This document shows, piece after piece, positions 43,835 to 54,201 of a stretch of 64,000 nucleotides of DNA (position 1 is its first letter; the number at the start of each line of letters is the position of its first letter). The position numbers and the translations under genes are program-made. Location: NCBI GenBank assembly GCA_021108215.1, contig JAIORK010000026.1, forward strand, positions 103,397 through 167,396, read 5' to 3'. The notes beneath the pieces were generated by a model, which was given only the letters and a program-made list of their open reading frames with translations, was not told where the DNA came from and ran no database searches. The DNA is from a bacterium. Lineage in GTDB: Bacteria > Oederibacteriota > JAAXVQ01 > JAUVAV01.

Positions 43835-44914
43835 TTATTCGGTATGTTTTCCAATAACAGGCGTGATTTTACGTTGTTGTGTGCCTTCACTGCTTTCGGC
43901 TTCAACGATAATCCGTTGTTTGCCGTCAGGCAAGGCATAGCGTACGGAAAAGGTCCCGTCCTGATTCAGTTTAACGGGCTGGCCTTGAATGGTAACATTC
44001 GCATCCGCTTCAGTCGCGCCATAGACGATGACCTCTGTGTTGACGACCAACCAAAAATCCCCTGTTTTCACGGGTTGCGGTCTCCCGCCCTCAGATCCCA
44101 TGCTTGCCAAACCGCCGGAAGTTACATCAGCCCGGACTCTTTTAAGCATATACTTGGTAATACCTTCCGATGTTTGACCCGGTGCTGAAGCACCCGCTGA
44201 TTTATACAGCCGGTCAAAAGTCTCATCAACCACCATCCATTCTTCATCCACGACCGGCGAAACCGAATCGCGGGGTGTGGTGACAACATTGGAGCGGGCC
44301 AGTGTCACAAAGTGCCCATCTGAATAAAGCAATCCCAGATCAACACAATAAGCACGGTCCGCATCCCAAACATTGATATACCAATTGGTGGCTTCTTCGG
44401 TCACTTCAATATCCTGCGTCCGGTGGGCATTGGAACCATCAAATTCGATATCAGTAACATCATAGATCCGCAAAACAATCTTGGCTGAAGCATTCTGAAT
44501 TTCCCGGATTACTTCAGTCTGGCGGTCCATGGACAAATCCCAGTAAACAAAACACCAATAGGGATCGCGGATCATCAGAACAATGCGATTATCCTCATAG
44601 GAATCCTGCCAAAAATCGTTTTCATTTCCGCCGCTATCCTGAAAAACCGGCATCGCCGATGATGACATTGCCTGGTCTTTTTTTTCAGCGACTTCTTTAG
44701 AAACAGGTTTTCCGGCCTTGGCTGAAATCCTGGAAACCGTTTTCTGTTTTTTCACGACAGCTTTTTTTACAGATTTCTTCGCCACCGCCTTTTTCGCCGG
44801 TGATTTCACCTGTTTGCCTGTTTTTGCGGTTTTTTTAGCAACTGTTTTTTTTACAGGTCGTTTAGTAACAGCTGCTTTTTTAACCACTTTTTTAGCCGGC
44901 TTTTTCTTTTCCAT
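43835..44914 (-). CDS. DUF4912 protein with histone-like lysine-rich tail
   Basis: 359 residues from the ATG at 44914 (GGGAGG 7 bases upstream; an upstream TTG is unlikely). Residues 1-75 are Lys/Ala/Val repeats such as KKAVAKKSVKKAVVKK, like a histone H1 tail. The DUF4912 domain follows: NRIVLMIRDPYWCFVYWDLS, VLRIYDVTDIEFDGSNAH, WYINVWDADRAYCVDLGLLYSDG. A C-terminal Ig-like unit (VIVYGATEADANVTIQGQPVKL... GTFSVRYALPDGKQ) is glucan-binding in style. No signal peptide, so cytoplasmic. Directly upstream of the GH57 gene. The tail may bind a polyanion (DNA, polyphosphate or membrane). Function not established. Confidence 0.85.
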   Translation of the reverse strand: MEKKKPAKKVVKKAAVTKRPVKKTVAKKTAKTGKQVKSPAKKAVAKKSVKKAVVKKQKTVSRISAKAGKPVSKEVAEKKDQAMSSSAMPVFQDSGGNENDFWQDSYEDNRIVLMIRDPYWCFVYWDLSMDRQTEVIREIQNASAKIVLRIYDVTDIEFDGSNAHRTQDIEVTEEATNWYINVWDADRAYCVDLGLLYSDGHFVTLARSNVVTTPRDSVSPVVDEEWMVVDETFDRLYKSAGASAPGQTSEGITKYMLKRVRADVTSGGLASMGSEGGRPQPVKTGDFWLVVNTEVIVYGATEADANVTIQGQPVKLNQDGTFSVRYALPDGKQRIIVEAESSEGTQQRKITPVIGKHTE

Positions 44915-45024
44915 AGCCCAGCCTCCCAACCACGTTGCAGCATTTAAATAAGGCAGTTATACCCAAATGTATTAACGGCCAAAACAGCAAAAAAACTTTA
45001 ATTTTCCCGCATTACTATCCCGCA

Positions 45025-45092
45025 GTTTGTTTCTCAAACAAACCGTCCCCAGCTTACTTGTCCTGATGGTTTTTATCAGGAAAATCCTGATA
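45025..45092 (-). terminator. Hairpins downstream of the HU gene
   Basis: Two perfect inverted repeats lie past the HU stop: TATCAGGA-AAA-TCCTGATA (45074-45092), with an extra TCCTGAT arm at 45061-45067 that could compete, and GTTTGTTT-CTC-AAACAAAC (45025-45043). Neither is followed by a good U-run on the minus strand, so termination is plausible but not shown. The three-arm arrangement allows alternative pairings. Confidence 0.4.
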
Positions 45093-45123
45093 ATTCACAG
45101 TTAACATATTAAAAATTTTATTT

Positions 45124-45396
45124 TTATTGAACAATCTCTTTAAGTTCTTTGCCAGGACGAAATTTGGGCGCTTTTTTCGCAGGCACATTGACAGACTCGC
45201 CTGTTTTAGGATTACGCGCAATTCTGGCTTTTTTCTCTTTGACAACAAACGTTCCCAATCCTGCTACAGAAACTTTCTGCCCGGCTTTAAGCGCATTTTG
45301 GATGGTAGAAATAAGTTTTTCCAACATTTTTTCAATTTCGCGCTTGGGCAGACCCAAACCTTCGGCCACTTTATCAATCAATTCAACTTTTGTCAT
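45124..45396 (-). CDS. DNA-binding protein HU
   Basis: 90 residues, exact HU/IHF length. MTKVELIDKVAEGLGLPKRE, VSVAGLGTFVVKEKKARIARNPKTGE and VNVPAKKAPKFRPGKELKEIV are the conserved dimer core and the DNA-clasping beta arm with its RNPKTG tip. Homodimeric chromosome-compacting protein; alpha and beta subtypes or IHF cannot be separated. GAGGAGG lies 6 bases before the ATG, and a promoter candidate lies just upstream. Monocistronic by position. Confidence 0.96.
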   Translation of the reverse strand: MTKVELIDKVAEGLGLPKREIEKMLEKLISTIQNALKAGQKVSVAGLGTFVVKEKKARIARNPKTGESVNVPAKKAPKFRPGKELKEIVQ

Positions 45397-45435
45397 TCAG
45401 GACCTCCTCGTAGAGAAATTGGTGCATTTTTGAGT

Positions 45436-45465
45436 AAACTACCATAAGAAACAATGATGCGTCAA
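45436..45465 (-). promoter_or_regulatory. Candidate promoter of the HU gene
   Basis: TTGACG (45465-45460) and TAGTTT (45441-45436) on the minus strand with an 18-base spacer, about 40 bases before the HU start. The -35 is good, the -10 is weak. Confidence 0.4.
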
Positions 45466-45536
45466 GCGTATTTTCTAAAATTTTGCTTATAAAATAGCGC
45501 GATTCTTCTATTAATCCCCTCAAAAAAGCATAGCGA

Positions 45537-46652
45537 TTAAAGAAGCTCTCTAAAAACAATATCTGAAAGCAGCATGCCCTTTTTTGTCAGCCTTATTGAG
45601 GCTGAATCAAAGGTTACCAAGCCTTGCATTTCAAATTTTTTTAAAATCGGAATAAAGTCTTTTTCCCAAAACGGAGACTTTCCTTGATAGTCTTTCTTTT
45701 TCAATCCTTCTGTCAGACGCAGTCTTAATAAAATGCTTTCAGCGACACGTCCCTTATCGTCAAGCGCTTCCTGGCCAACGCGGGCCTCACCTTTGGAATG
45801 CGTCATTTGATTATACGCTTGCAAAGAGAGTGTATTCCAGGAACGGATCCCCTCGATAAAAGAATGGGCTGAAGTACCCAGCCCGATATAAGGATTATCG
45901 TTCCAATAACCAAGATTATGCCTGCATTGCTTCCCTTTTTTCGAAAAACTACACAATTCATACTGAAAATAACCTTTTTCTTCTAAAAAATTCCGTGACC
46001 AGGCAAGCATATCCGCCGCAACATCATCGTCGGGCATGGGAAGTTCGCCTGTAGAAATTTTTTCATACAAAGGAGTTTTTTCTTCCACGCTAAGTACATA
46101 TAAAGAAAAGTGTTCCGGCTGCCACGCTGTGATTGTTTCCATATCATTTTGAAAATCAGCCAGACTCTGGTCCGGCAATCCATAGATAATATCGCATGAA
46201 ATATTTTCAAAACCAACGTGCCGGATCATTTGAAATGCCTCATACGCTTGGCTGCTGGAATGATATCTTCCCAAAAGGTTTAATTGTCTGTCTTGTGTAC
46301 TTTGAACGCCGAGTGAAATCCGGTTGATCCCTGCAGATTTATACTGCCGGAGCTTCTCTTCGTCAACGGTTGCCGGATTGACTTCCAGGGTGATCTCGGT
46401 ATTGCCGGGAATTTGCATGACATCCGTAATTTTTTTCAAACTATGCGTGATTTTTTCCACCGGAACCAGCGAGGGTGTCCCCCCGCCAAAAAAAATCGAG
46501 GCGCATGTTCCTTGCACCCGGAATGCAATTTCTTTTTCCAGTGCCGCAAAATAGTCGTTTATTTCTTCTGCATCGGTTGCCGGGCCGGAAGAAAAATCGC
46601 AATAAGGACACTTCGCCCGACAAAAAGGAACATGGATATAAATGCTTTTCAT
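45537..46652 (-). CDS. hemW: Radical SAM heme chaperone HemW
   Basis: 371 residues from the ATG at 46652 (GGAG 8 bases upstream); the frame extends to 46706 into the lepB end. Radical SAM motif CRAKCPYCDF (Cys11, 15, 18) with the extra Phe typical of HemW, IFFGGGTPSLVP, ITLEVNPATVDEEKL, GINRISLGVQSTQDRQL, and the C-terminal CRHNLGYWNDNPYIGLGTSAHSF. HemW inserts heme into respiratory enzymes; it lacks the residues of coproporphyrinogen oxidase HemN. Follows lepB by 20 bases. Confidence 0.92.
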   Translation of the reverse strand: MKSIYIHVPFCRAKCPYCDFSSGPATDAEEINDYFAALEKEIAFRVQGTCASIFFGGGTPSLVPVEKITHSLKKITDVMQIPGNTEITLEVNPATVDEEKLRQYKSAGINRISLGVQSTQDRQLNLLGRYHSSSQAYEAFQMIRHVGFENISCDIIYGLPDQSLADFQNDMETITAWQPEHFSLYVLSVEEKTPLYEKISTGELPMPDDDVAADMLAWSRNFLEEKGYFQYELCSFSKKGKQCRHNLGYWNDNPYIGLGTSAHSFIEGIRSWNTLSLQAYNQMTHSKGEARVGQEALDDKGRVAESILLRLRLTEGLKKKDYQGKSPFWEKDFIPILKKFEMQGLVTFDSASIRLTKKGMLLSDIVFRELL

Positions 46653-46672
46653 AACATGACTCCGAACAGCTG

Positions 46673-47353
46673 CTAGCGGATGATTCGCCAGCGCGTAAAC
46701 GGCCAATAAATAACCAGTGCTTTGCCTTTAATGAGCTTTTTCGGTAAAAATCCCCAAAAACGTGAATCTGCGGAATAATCACGGTTATCCCCCATCATAA
46801 AGTAAGCCTCCGCCGGCACCGTGACCGGTCCGAAATTATCCCGCGGACTTACTTCCGGCGGAAAAACGCGCATATCCCGAAAAGCAACATACCCTTCAGA
46901 TTGCGGGTCACCGTTTACATAGAGTATTTTATTTTTCACCTCAATAATATCACCGGATTTTCCCACACAACGCTTGATAAAATCACGCCGCGGATTTTCC
47001 GGGTATTTAAAAACAATAATATCGCCGCGCTTGGGGTCGCGAATTTTGAGAATCGTTTTATCGGTAAATGGAATTTGTGTTCCGTAAATGAATTTATTCA
47101 CCAGCAGATGATCGCCGATTAAAAGCGTACTCTCCATTGACCCGGAAGGAATTTTGAATGCCTGGATAAAAAGTGTGCGAATCACCAGCGCCAAAATAAT
47201 GGCAATAAATCCCGAATCAACATATTCCATAAGGATACTTTTAGGATTTATTTTAAAAACATACCGCAACAAAATTTGCGCCAGGCTCAGACCCACGAGC
47301 AATCCATAAAAAATCAACTCTGCCGCTTCCGCAGTTTTAATCCACTCCCACAT
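46673..47353 (-). CDS. lepB: Signal peptidase I
   Basis: 226 residues. Two N-terminal transmembrane helices (about 10-31 and 47-65), the catalytic serine motif FKIPSGSMESTLLIGD (Ser72), the lysine motif PRRDFIKRCVGKSGD (Lys127), box E YFMMGDNRDYSADSRFWGFLP, and a basic end. Cleaves signal peptides of exported proteins at the outer face of the inner membrane. Precedes hemW; a large inverted repeat occupies the region upstream of it. Confidence 0.96.
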   Translation of the reverse strand: MWEWIKTAEAAELIFYGLLVGLSLAQILLRYVFKINPKSILMEYVDSGFIAIILALVIRTLFIQAFKIPSGSMESTLLIGDHLLVNKFIYGTQIPFTDKTILKIRDPKRGDIIVFKYPENPRRDFIKRCVGKSGDIIEVKNKILYVNGDPQSEGYVAFRDMRVFPPEVSPRDNFGPVTVPAEAYFMMGDNRDYSADSRFWGFLPKKLIKGKALVIYWPFTRWRIIR

Positions 47354-47415
47354 ACACTTGCCGCCTTTCCAATCATTTTATCGTGCTAATGTTTCATCAA
47401 TATTTGATGCTACCG

Positions 47416-47554
47416 CTATTCCCGGCAAGCATTCATTTTGTTCCTCCGAAAACGAAAACCCGTAAGATTGACCCTTGCTGCTACCAAATGTTTATATGTG
47501 CTTAATCTTTATATCGTATCTCGCATGAACAAAATGAATGCTTGCCGGAAATAG
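47416..47554. repeat. Long inverted repeat (two 28-base arms) upstream of lepB
   Basis: Arms at 47416-47443 (starting CTATTCCCGGCAAGC) and 47527-47554 (ending GCTTGCCGGAAATAG) match over 28 bases with one mismatch, and enclose 83 bases without coding potential. Fills most of the 304-base lepA-lepB gap. Just before it, 47377-47400 shares TTTATCGTGCTAA with the repeat at 41013. Could be a miniature mobile element or a structured leader of lepB-hemW. Confidence 0.7.
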
Positions 47555-47657
47555 CTTACAAAAAATCACGGTTGCCCGAATATCCCCCGGCACAATTGTA
47601 TTTTAAATACTTTCCTCGGCAACACACTGAAACACTGTCATTCACACCGGCTTGCCA

Positions 47658-49457
47658 TCATTCATCCAGCTTCAACACCGCCAGGAATGCCGCCTGAGGA
47701 ATTTCAACATTGCCGACATGTTTCATCCGCCGTTTGCCTTCTTTTTGCTTTTCCAGTAATTTGCGTTTCCGTGTAATATCACCGCCATAACATCTGGCAG
47801 TCACATCTTTGCGTACCGCCCGGATCGATTCGCGGGCAATGACTTTGGCGCCAATCGCCGCTTGAATCGGTACCTCAAATTGCTGGCGCGGAATTATTTT
47901 GCGTAGTTTCTCTGTCAGACTGCGGCCGCGCGCTTCAGCAAAATCGCGGTGACACATAAAAGAAAGTGCATCCACCGGCTCTTTGTTGACCAGGATATCC
48001 ACTTTGACCATTTTTTCCTTGCGATATCCCGAGGGCTCATAATCCATACTGGCATAGCCCCGGGTACGCGACTTAAGCTGATCAAAAAAATCCGAAATCA
48101 CCTCAATCAAAGGTAACTGATACGTAATCTTGACCCGGGTAGCATCAATATACTCCGTATTCTGGTACGTCCCGCGTTTTTCCTGAGAAAGCTGCATCAC
48201 AGCACCCACAAATTCGGAAGGCACCAAAATAGTGACAAACATATAAGGTTCTTCAATGGACTCGATCTTTCCCGGTGCCGGCAATTTGGCCGGATTGTCT
48301 ACGCGGACTACTGTGCCGTCTGTTTGATTGACCCGAAAAACCACCGAGGGCGCCGTCGCAATCAGATCAAGATCAAATTCCCGCTCGAGGCGTTCCTGAA
48401 TAATCTCCATATGCAAAAGACCCAGAAACCCACAACGGAATCCAAATCCCAGTGCTGCCGAATTTTCCGGTTCAAAAAACAAAGAGGCGTCATTGAGTTT
48501 GAGCTTGTTCAATGCTGTGCGCAAATTTTCAAACTCTCCCGCCTCGATGGGAAATAATCCGCAAAACACCATGGGTTTGACTTCAAGAAACCCGGACAAC
48601 GGTTCGGTTGTTGGTTTGACGTCATCTGTGACAGTATCCCCTACATTAACATCGGAAATTGTTTTAATCCCGGCAATCATGTATCCAACTTCACCGGCTG
48701 AAAGCACATCCACCGGCACTGACGCGGGGGTAAACACACCCACCTCATCAATTTCATAAGCGGTCTGCGTCGAAAGCATGCGTACAGTCATGCCTTTTTT
48801 AATTCTACCATCCATCACACGAATATAGACAATCACGCCGCGATAGGTATCAAAGTGAGAATCAAATACCAGCGCTTTTAAAATTGCATTCTCATCACCG
48901 CCGGGTGCCGGGACTTTATTCACAATCGCCTGCAAAATCTCCTGTGTCCCAACACCGGTCTTAGCTGATGCCGCAATAGCTTCTTCCCCCGGGATTTGCA
49001 ATACATCCTCTATCTGCTGCTTAATTTCTTCCGGCCGGGCCGCCGGCAGATCAATTTTATTCAGCACCGGGATCAATATCAAATCTTGTAAAACCGCCAG
49101 CTCAGCATTAGAAAGTGTCTGGGCCTCAATGCCTTGGGCGGCATCGACCACCAGCAAGGCACCTTCACATGCTGACAAAGAACGGCTCACTTCATAATTA
49201 AAATCCACATGGCCGGGTGTATCAATCAGATTGAACTGATACACCTGCCCATCGGGATGACGGTATTTCAATCGTACCGCTTTGGCTTTGATGGTGATGC
49301 CCCGCTCCCGTTCCAGATCCATATCATCCAGAAGCTGCTCACGCATATCGCGCTTGGCAACTGTCTGGGTGAACTCTAAAATACGGTCTGCCAGGGTTGA
49401 TTTGCCATGATCAATATGGGCAATAATACTGAAATTTCTAATCATCGGATTTGACAT
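47658..49457 (-). CDS. lepA: Elongation factor 4 (LepA)
   Basis: 599 residues. GTPase motifs [39 protein letters not shown] and [10 protein letters not shown], then EF-G-like domains II, III and V, and the LepA-specific C-terminal domain ([26 protein letters not shown]... [23 protein letters not shown]). A translation factor acting on stalled or back-translocated ribosomes. Five bases after the glycosidase-like gene. Often next to lepB, as here. Confidence 0.98.
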   Translation of the reverse strand: MSNPMIRNFSIIAHIDHGKSTLADRILEFTQTVAKRDMREQLLDDMDLERERGITIKAKAVRLKYRHPDGQVYQFNLIDTPGHVDFNYEVSRSLSACEGALLVVDAAQGIEAQTLSNAELAVLQDLILIPVLNKIDLPAARPEEIKQQIEDVLQIPGEEAIAASAKTGVGTQEILQAIVNKVPAPGGDENAILKALVFDSHFDTYRGVIVYIRVMDGRIKKGMTVRMLSTQTAYEIDEVGVFTPASVPVDVLSAGEVGYMIAGIKTISDVNVGDTVTDDVKPTTEPLSGFLEVKPMVFCGLFPIEAGEFENLRTALNKLKLNDASLFFEPENSAALGFGFRCGFLGLLHMEIIQERLEREFDLDLIATAPSVVFRVNQTDGTVVRVDNPAKLPAPGKIESIEEPYMFVTILVPSEFVGAVMQLSQEKRGTYQNTEYIDATRVKITYQLPLIEVISDFFDQLKSRTRGYASMDYEPSGYRKEKMVKVDILVNKEPVDALSFMCHRDFAEARGRSLTEKLRKIIPRQQFEVPIQAAIGAKVIARESIRAVRKDVTARCYGGDITRKRKLLEKQKEGKRRMKHVGNVEIPQAAFLAVLKLDE

Positions 49458-49462
49458 AACGA

Positions 49463-51538
49463 CTACTTTGCTGCTCCTTTAACTTTCGGGGTGGGTATTG
49501 TACCGGGTTTTTCTTTTTTTACCAGCCTATTTTTCGAGTCTGTTTGCGATACTGCAACTGGTGTATTCCCTTGGGGCAGCGGCGGCCCGAGTGTTTTTGA
49601 AACCGGTAAATAAACAAAATCAAACCAGGGATTATGCTGCCCGGATTCCAGACTGGTTACCCGAACCGCCACCATTTGTTTTCCCCCGTTTTTTTCATAA
49701 ATGCTGTTGGTTTTGCAATACAGTGTCACTGTCCGGGTTTCCCCGGCAGCGAGCGATTCAATTATTTCCGGCTCAGGATTCAAATTCGTTAATCGCGGCA
49801 TGGGCACCAATTCCACACGAATGGCGGTCACAGTGTTGGTGCTGCTATTGACAATTTCCGCCTGGATCTTCGTCTTGCGGTCCAAAACCATATCTTGCGG
49901 TACCTGCAAACGTACGGAAAGCGGCATCCGGCCCGCCGCTGCCTTGAGCTGGGTAAACGATGCCGCCCCAGCCATGATCCACTCGCGATTTCCGTAGGGA
50001 CCACGGGCGCCAAAAAAAGCCCGGGCCAAATCATGCCAGAAAAACCCAAAGGATTTGCTGACTGACTTGAGTTTCTGCAAAGCTGCCGTCTGCCGGTCCA
50101 GATGCTCCCGGGGTCCGGCCGGAGCAAGTGTGCGTTGAAGTAAATTCCAGTCAACCGGTTCTCCCACCACAACACTGGCATCTGCCCGGGACAGATAGTT
50201 TTTCCAGGAAGTCAGCATGTGGGGAAAATCAGGCCGGTCAATGGAATAAAACATAGGCGCATTAAAACCAACCCCGGCATCAAGCATCATAAGCAAATCC
50301 TGACCATGCTGGTGCCCGGTCTGCCATCCCAGGGAAAAAACCCAGAGCGGTTTGGTGGGTTTGACCTGGGCCACAATATGCTCTATCACCAAGCCGACTT
50401 TGTGCGCGCGCCACCAGCGCCATTTCGCCCGTGCTGTTGGATCACGTTTAATCTCGATCAACCGTGCCATCCAAAGACTTTTTTCCGAGTCAGACCAGCG
50501 TTCCCATTCTCCGGGCACAGCAATGGACATATCCTCCACAAAATTTCCGGCAAATTCATACCCGCCGAAATCAGTCCGCATATAATCCAATCCCAAATAA
50601 TCCACATTGGGGTCCGCCTCAAATTTTTCCAGAAGCTCAATTATATGATTAGTCCGTTTCTCACATCCCAGCGAAACATAACGAAGCTGGCGCAAGGCAT
50701 TTTGCTCGCGATTGTATCCCAGTGTAAACCGGTAGCCGGTTTCCTCCGGTTTGTTCCCGATCACAACAAAAGCGGTAATCCAGGCACCGTACTGCAACCC
50801 GGCGTCATGCGCCGCCGCAGCGGCGCGATGCATGAGCCGCACGGTATATTCAGACCAGGGATACTGCTCGGCTTTGCGTCTGCCCCAAATCTGTGTCTGG
50901 CCGACACAATGCCAAAAAGCATCGGCACCCATATAGTCAGTCCAGACAATCAAATTGCGCCAGGAGGAGGCATCCTCAGCTTGTAATCCCGGTGTCCTGT
51001 TCGGCCCGTACTTGCCGCCCTCATAGGTTACCACGGAAAATCCGGCCGGTAGTTGGTACGGCTTGCGCCCTTTTACCTTAAATGTCCCGACCGCAGTCAG
51101 CGTATTGCCATCCGTGAGTAGTTGCTGCAACTTGACAGTATAAGTCCCCAAGCGCGGATTAAACGGAATCGGCCATTTTCCCTGCCAGTGACCGGTGCCG
51201 TTATGAACCAGTGCGACTGTCGGCATATTACCGACTGTCACTATTTTTTTCTTGCCCCGCCAGATGCTTGCCTGCAGGGTCCCCGGCAATGTCCCGAGTG
51301 CTTGGGCGCTTCGCGTATTGAGACTGGCGGTAATATCCACCAATTCATACCGCCAATAAGCGGATTTTCCCGTATCGATGACGAGTGATTCCGCTGCCAC
51401 GGTGCCCGGCATCCATAAAAAAAGCATCACTGCAATCATGACAAAAAAACAAATCTTTTTTTTCAACAAATTTTCGCCTTTCTTTTGAAATAAGACCCTT
51501 CCAACGGATTTCATTATTTCATGCACCATGGAGTCCAC
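49463..51538 (-). CDS. Secreted TIM-barrel glycosidase-like protein
   Basis: Up to 691 residues. The hydrophobic signal ([19 protein letters not shown]) begins only at residue 26, so the start is probably later than the GTG at 51538: ATG 51529 or a TTG at 51469/51466 with AAAGG upstream. An N-terminal beta domain ([16 protein letters not shown]... [13 protein letters not shown]) precedes a barrel-like region with [32 protein letters not shown] and [21 protein letters not shown], recalling GH10-like (GHL10) hydrolases. A C-terminal Ig-like part ([24 protein letters not shown]) follows. Exported; substrate unknown; the acidic Asp in LGLDYMRTD may be catalytic. Neighbours are housekeeping genes. 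Confidence 0.65.
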   Translation of the reverse strand: MDSMVHEIMKSVGRVLFQKKGENLLKKKICFFVMIAVMLFLWMPGTVAAESLVIDTGKSAYWRYELVDITASLNTRSAQALGTLPGTLQASIWRGKKKIVTVGNMPTVALVHNGTGHWQGKWPIPFNPRLGTYTVKLQQLLTDGNTLTAVGTFKVKGRKPYQLPAGFSVVTYEGGKYGPNRTPGLQAEDASSWRNLIVWTDYMGADAFWHCVGQTQIWGRRKAEQYPWSEYTVRLMHRAAAAAHDAGLQYGAWITAFVVIGNKPEETGYRFTLGYNREQNALRQLRYVSLGCEKRTNHIIELLEKFEADPNVDYLGLDYMRTDFGGYEFAGNFVEDMSIAVPGEWERWSDSEKSLWMARLIEIKRDPTARAKWRWWRAHKVGLVIEHIVAQVKPTKPLWVFSLGWQTGHQHGQDLLMMLDAGVGFNAPMFYSIDRPDFPHMLTSWKNYLSRADASVVVGEPVDWNLLQRTLAPAGPREHLDRQTAALQKLKSVSKSFGFFWHDLARAFFGARGPYGNREWIMAGAASFTQLKAAAGRMPLSVRLQVPQDMVLDRKTKIQAEIVNSSTNTVTAIRVELVPMPRLTNLNPEPEIIESLAAGETRTVTLYCKTNSIYEKNGGKQMVAVRVTSLESGQHNPWFDFVYLPVSKTLGPPLPQGNTPVAVSQTDSKNRLVKKEKPGTIPTPKVKGAAK

Positions 51539-51599
51539 CTGTCAGGAAACACCCAGCGGTAATCTGAAAATTGCATACAGCATCCGGTTTTCGCCCGGA

Positions 51600-52007
51600 T
51601 TAGTCTCCCATGACGCGGAGTACAAGTTTGCGCTGCCGTGGTCCGTCAAACTCACAAAAATAAATCCCCTGCCAGGTCCCCAGTACCGGTACACCGTGCG
51701 CCACCGGCAATGTCAATGAGCAGCCCACCAGGGATGATTTAACATGCGCATCGGAATTGCCCTCGCCGTGCCGAAATTCACGCCGGTTGGGTGCCAGGGT
51801 TTCCAGCTGAAGCAAGAGATCATGCAGCACATCCGGATCTGCATTTTCATTCACCGTAAGTCCGGCCGTGGTATGCAGCACATGTGCCACCAGCATGCCG
51901 GCTTGAATTCCGGTCTCGCTTAAATGTTTCTTAACCAGACTGGTGACATCAATCATTTCCACCCGCTGCCGGGTTGCGACATTGATTTCCATCAGTTGAC
52001 TAACCAT
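51600..52007 (-). CDS. yjbQ: YjbQ family protein (UPF0047)
   Basis: 135 residues, full length. The three conserved blocks are present: VLHTTAGLTVNENADPDV, EGNSDAHVKSSLVG and GTWQGIYFCEFDGPR. The family folds as a small beta barrel and has been given weak thiamine-phosphate synthase activity in annotation, but the physiological role is unsettled. His in LHTTAGL and in SDAHVK are the likely metal or catalytic residues. Lies 122 bases after glmS. Confidence 0.92.
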   Translation of the reverse strand: MVSQLMEINVATRQRVEMIDVTSLVKKHLSETGIQAGMLVAHVLHTTAGLTVNENADPDVLHDLLLQLETLAPNRREFRHGEGNSDAHVKSSLVGCSLTLPVAHGVPVLGTWQGIYFCEFDGPRQRKLVLRVMGD

Positions 52008-52129
52008 CGTTTATCCTTTTTGATCTCATGAACTCTGTAAACTGTTTCCCGGTGTTCGGCTGGTTGTTTGTGGCATGGCTGCAAACAACCAACATCATAC
52101 CATTTCTAAAAGCCCAACAACAATGATGC

Positions 52130-53965
52130 CTATTCCACGGTGACACTCTTGGCCAAATTACGCGGCTGGTCCACATCCGCACCCCGCAACACAGCGATGT
52201 GATAGGCCAGCAACTGTAAGGGAATGACTGTAATCAAAGGACTAATCGACTCCGCCACCGCCGGAATCTCAATCACCCAATCCACACGCCGCTTAATCTC
52301 ACGGTTGCTGCGGGTCACGATCGCCAGTACGGAACCGTTGCGGCTTTTCACTTCCTCAATATTATTCATGATCTTTTCCAAAACCGATGATTGATTGGCA
52401 ATCGCCACGACCGGCATGCGTCCGTCAATCAATGCAATCGGACCATGTTTCATCTCACCGGCCGGGTAACCTTCCGCATGAATATAAGATATCTCCTTGA
52501 GCTTCAAAGCGCCTTCCAAAGCAATCGGATAGTTGATCCCGCGTCCGAGATATAAAAAATCTTTGCGCTTGTAGAGCTCTTCGGCGATTTTCTCAATAAT
52601 GTTTTCCTGTTTCAGGATCGCCTCAATCAGACGCGGGACTTGACGCAGATGGTCCATATGCAGCGTTGCCGCAGCGGCTGTCATCATCTTTTGATGCTGT
52701 CCCAGGTACAGTGCCAGCAAATGCAGTGCTGTTAGTTGTGCCACAAATGCCTTGGTCGAAGCCACACCGATTTCCGGCCCGGCATGAGTGTACAATGTTT
52801 CGTGTGCATCCCGGGTCATGGTCGATCCCACCACATTGCAAATGCACAGGGTGTGTGCCTTGCGGCGCCGGGCTTCATGCAATGCCGCCAGGGTATCTGC
52901 GGTTTCACCGGACTGGCTGATTAAAACCACCAGACTATGCGCATCCACCAAAGGTGTCCGGTAGCGAAACTCCGAGGCAAAATCCACCTCAGTCGGAATT
53001 TTTGCCATACTCTCAATCAGAAACTTGCCCACTTGACCGGCATGCCAGGATGTTCCGCAGGCAATAATAAAAACTTTTTTCATTTGTTTTAGAAACGCCA
53101 ACGGAATTTCCGCATCACCCAGGACAATTTTCCCACCCAGCCCTTCCACCCGTCCCCGAATCGTGTCTTCCACCACTTGGGGTTGCTCATAAATTTCCTT
53201 GAGCATGAAATGTTTATACCCGCCTTTTTCCGCCTGGATGGCATTCCAGGTAATATGGGTTGGCTTGCGGCGCACCCGTTTGCCTTGCGTGGTCATAAGC
53301 TTAATGCCCTTGTCTGTCAGGACCGCAATTTCTTCATCCTGTACAAATAAAACATCGCGGGTATGCGGCAGCAGCGCAGGTATATCAGAGGCAATAAAAT
53401 TTTCCTGCTTGCCGATCCCCAGGATCAAAGGACTGCCGCGGCGGGCGGCGACCAATTTTCCCGGTTCACGCTGGCTGACCACTGCCAAGGCAAAGGTCCC
53501 CTTGATGCGTGCCACAGCCCGGCGGACTGCTGTTTCCAGCGGCACCTTGCCGCGATAATATTTATCAATCAAATGGGCAAACACTTCCGTATCCGTATCT
53601 GAAAGAAAACAATAGCCCTGCTTCTCAAGTTCTTTATGCAAACCGCGGTCATTTTCAACAATACCGTTGTGCACAACAGCCAGCGTTCCCTTATTATTCG
53701 TATGCGGATGCGCATTGTCTTCATTGGGCCGGCCATGAGTTGCCCAACGCGTATGCCCCACACCTGTCACTGCTGTCATCGGCGCTTTTTCCACCAAGCG
53801 CACCAGCTTATACAATTTCCCTTCACTCCGCCGCAGCGTCAGCTTGCCTTTGGAAATGACTGCCAACCCGGCCGAGTCATATCCCCGGTATTCCAGTCTT
53901 TGCAACCCATCCAGCAAAATCGGAACCGAATTACGGTGCCCCACATATCCAACAATCCCGCACAT
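52130..53965 (-). CDS. glmS: Glutamine-fructose-6-phosphate aminotransferase
   Basis: 611 residues. N-terminal glutaminase with nucleophile Cys2 in MCGIVGYVG, RLEYRGYDSAGLAV and GHTRWATHGRP. Two SIS isomerase domains (IIACGTSWHAGQVGKFLIE, LISQSGETADTLAALHEAR) and the C-terminal PRNLAKSVTVE. Makes glucosamine-6-phosphate, the first step to UDP-GlcNAc. In one series with glmM, which acts on its product. No glmS ribozyme-like sequence could be recognised in the 236 bases upstream. Confidence 0.98.
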   Translation of the reverse strand: MCGIVGYVGHRNSVPILLDGLQRLEYRGYDSAGLAVISKGKLTLRRSEGKLYKLVRLVEKAPMTAVTGVGHTRWATHGRPNEDNAHPHTNNKGTLAVVHNGIVENDRGLHKELEKQGYCFLSDTDTEVFAHLIDKYYRGKVPLETAVRRAVARIKGTFALAVVSQREPGKLVAARRGSPLILGIGKQENFIASDIPALLPHTRDVLFVQDEEIAVLTDKGIKLMTTQGKRVRRKPTHITWNAIQAEKGGYKHFMLKEIYEQPQVVEDTIRGRVEGLGGKIVLGDAEIPLAFLKQMKKVFIIACGTSWHAGQVGKFLIESMAKIPTEVDFASEFRYRTPLVDAHSLVVLISQSGETADTLAALHEARRRKAHTLCICNVVGSTMTRDAHETLYTHAGPEIGVASTKAFVAQLTALHLLALYLGQHQKMMTAAAATLHMDHLRQVPRLIEAILKQENIIEKIAEELYKRKDFLYLGRGINYPIALEGALKLKEISYIHAEGYPAGEMKHGPIALIDGRMPVVAIANQSSVLEKIMNNIEEVKSRNGSVLAIVTRSNREIKRRVDWVIEIPAVAESISPLITVIPLQLLAYHIAVLRGADVDQPRNLAKSVTVE

Positions 53966-54201
53966 ACCCCACCTCTTCTATATATCCTATTAAAATAAAT
54001 TTTAAAATCACGACTAACCAGCTGGTTTCCCTAAAGACCCTGTTTCTAAATCACTTAGAGTGCTGATTTTCAAAGAAAACTGATCCTGTATCCGCACGAT
54101 AGAGCCGGTTTTGACGATACAACGCCATAATGTCCTATCAATACTGAAGCTGCGTTTTTTTCTTTGGGAAAGAGCAACCCGATTGACCCGTACGCCTGAA
54201 T

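Noticed and set aside
53966..54201. glmS ribozyme in the region upstream of glmS
   Set aside because: No match to the conserved core could be recognised by eye, and the organism type does not demand it.
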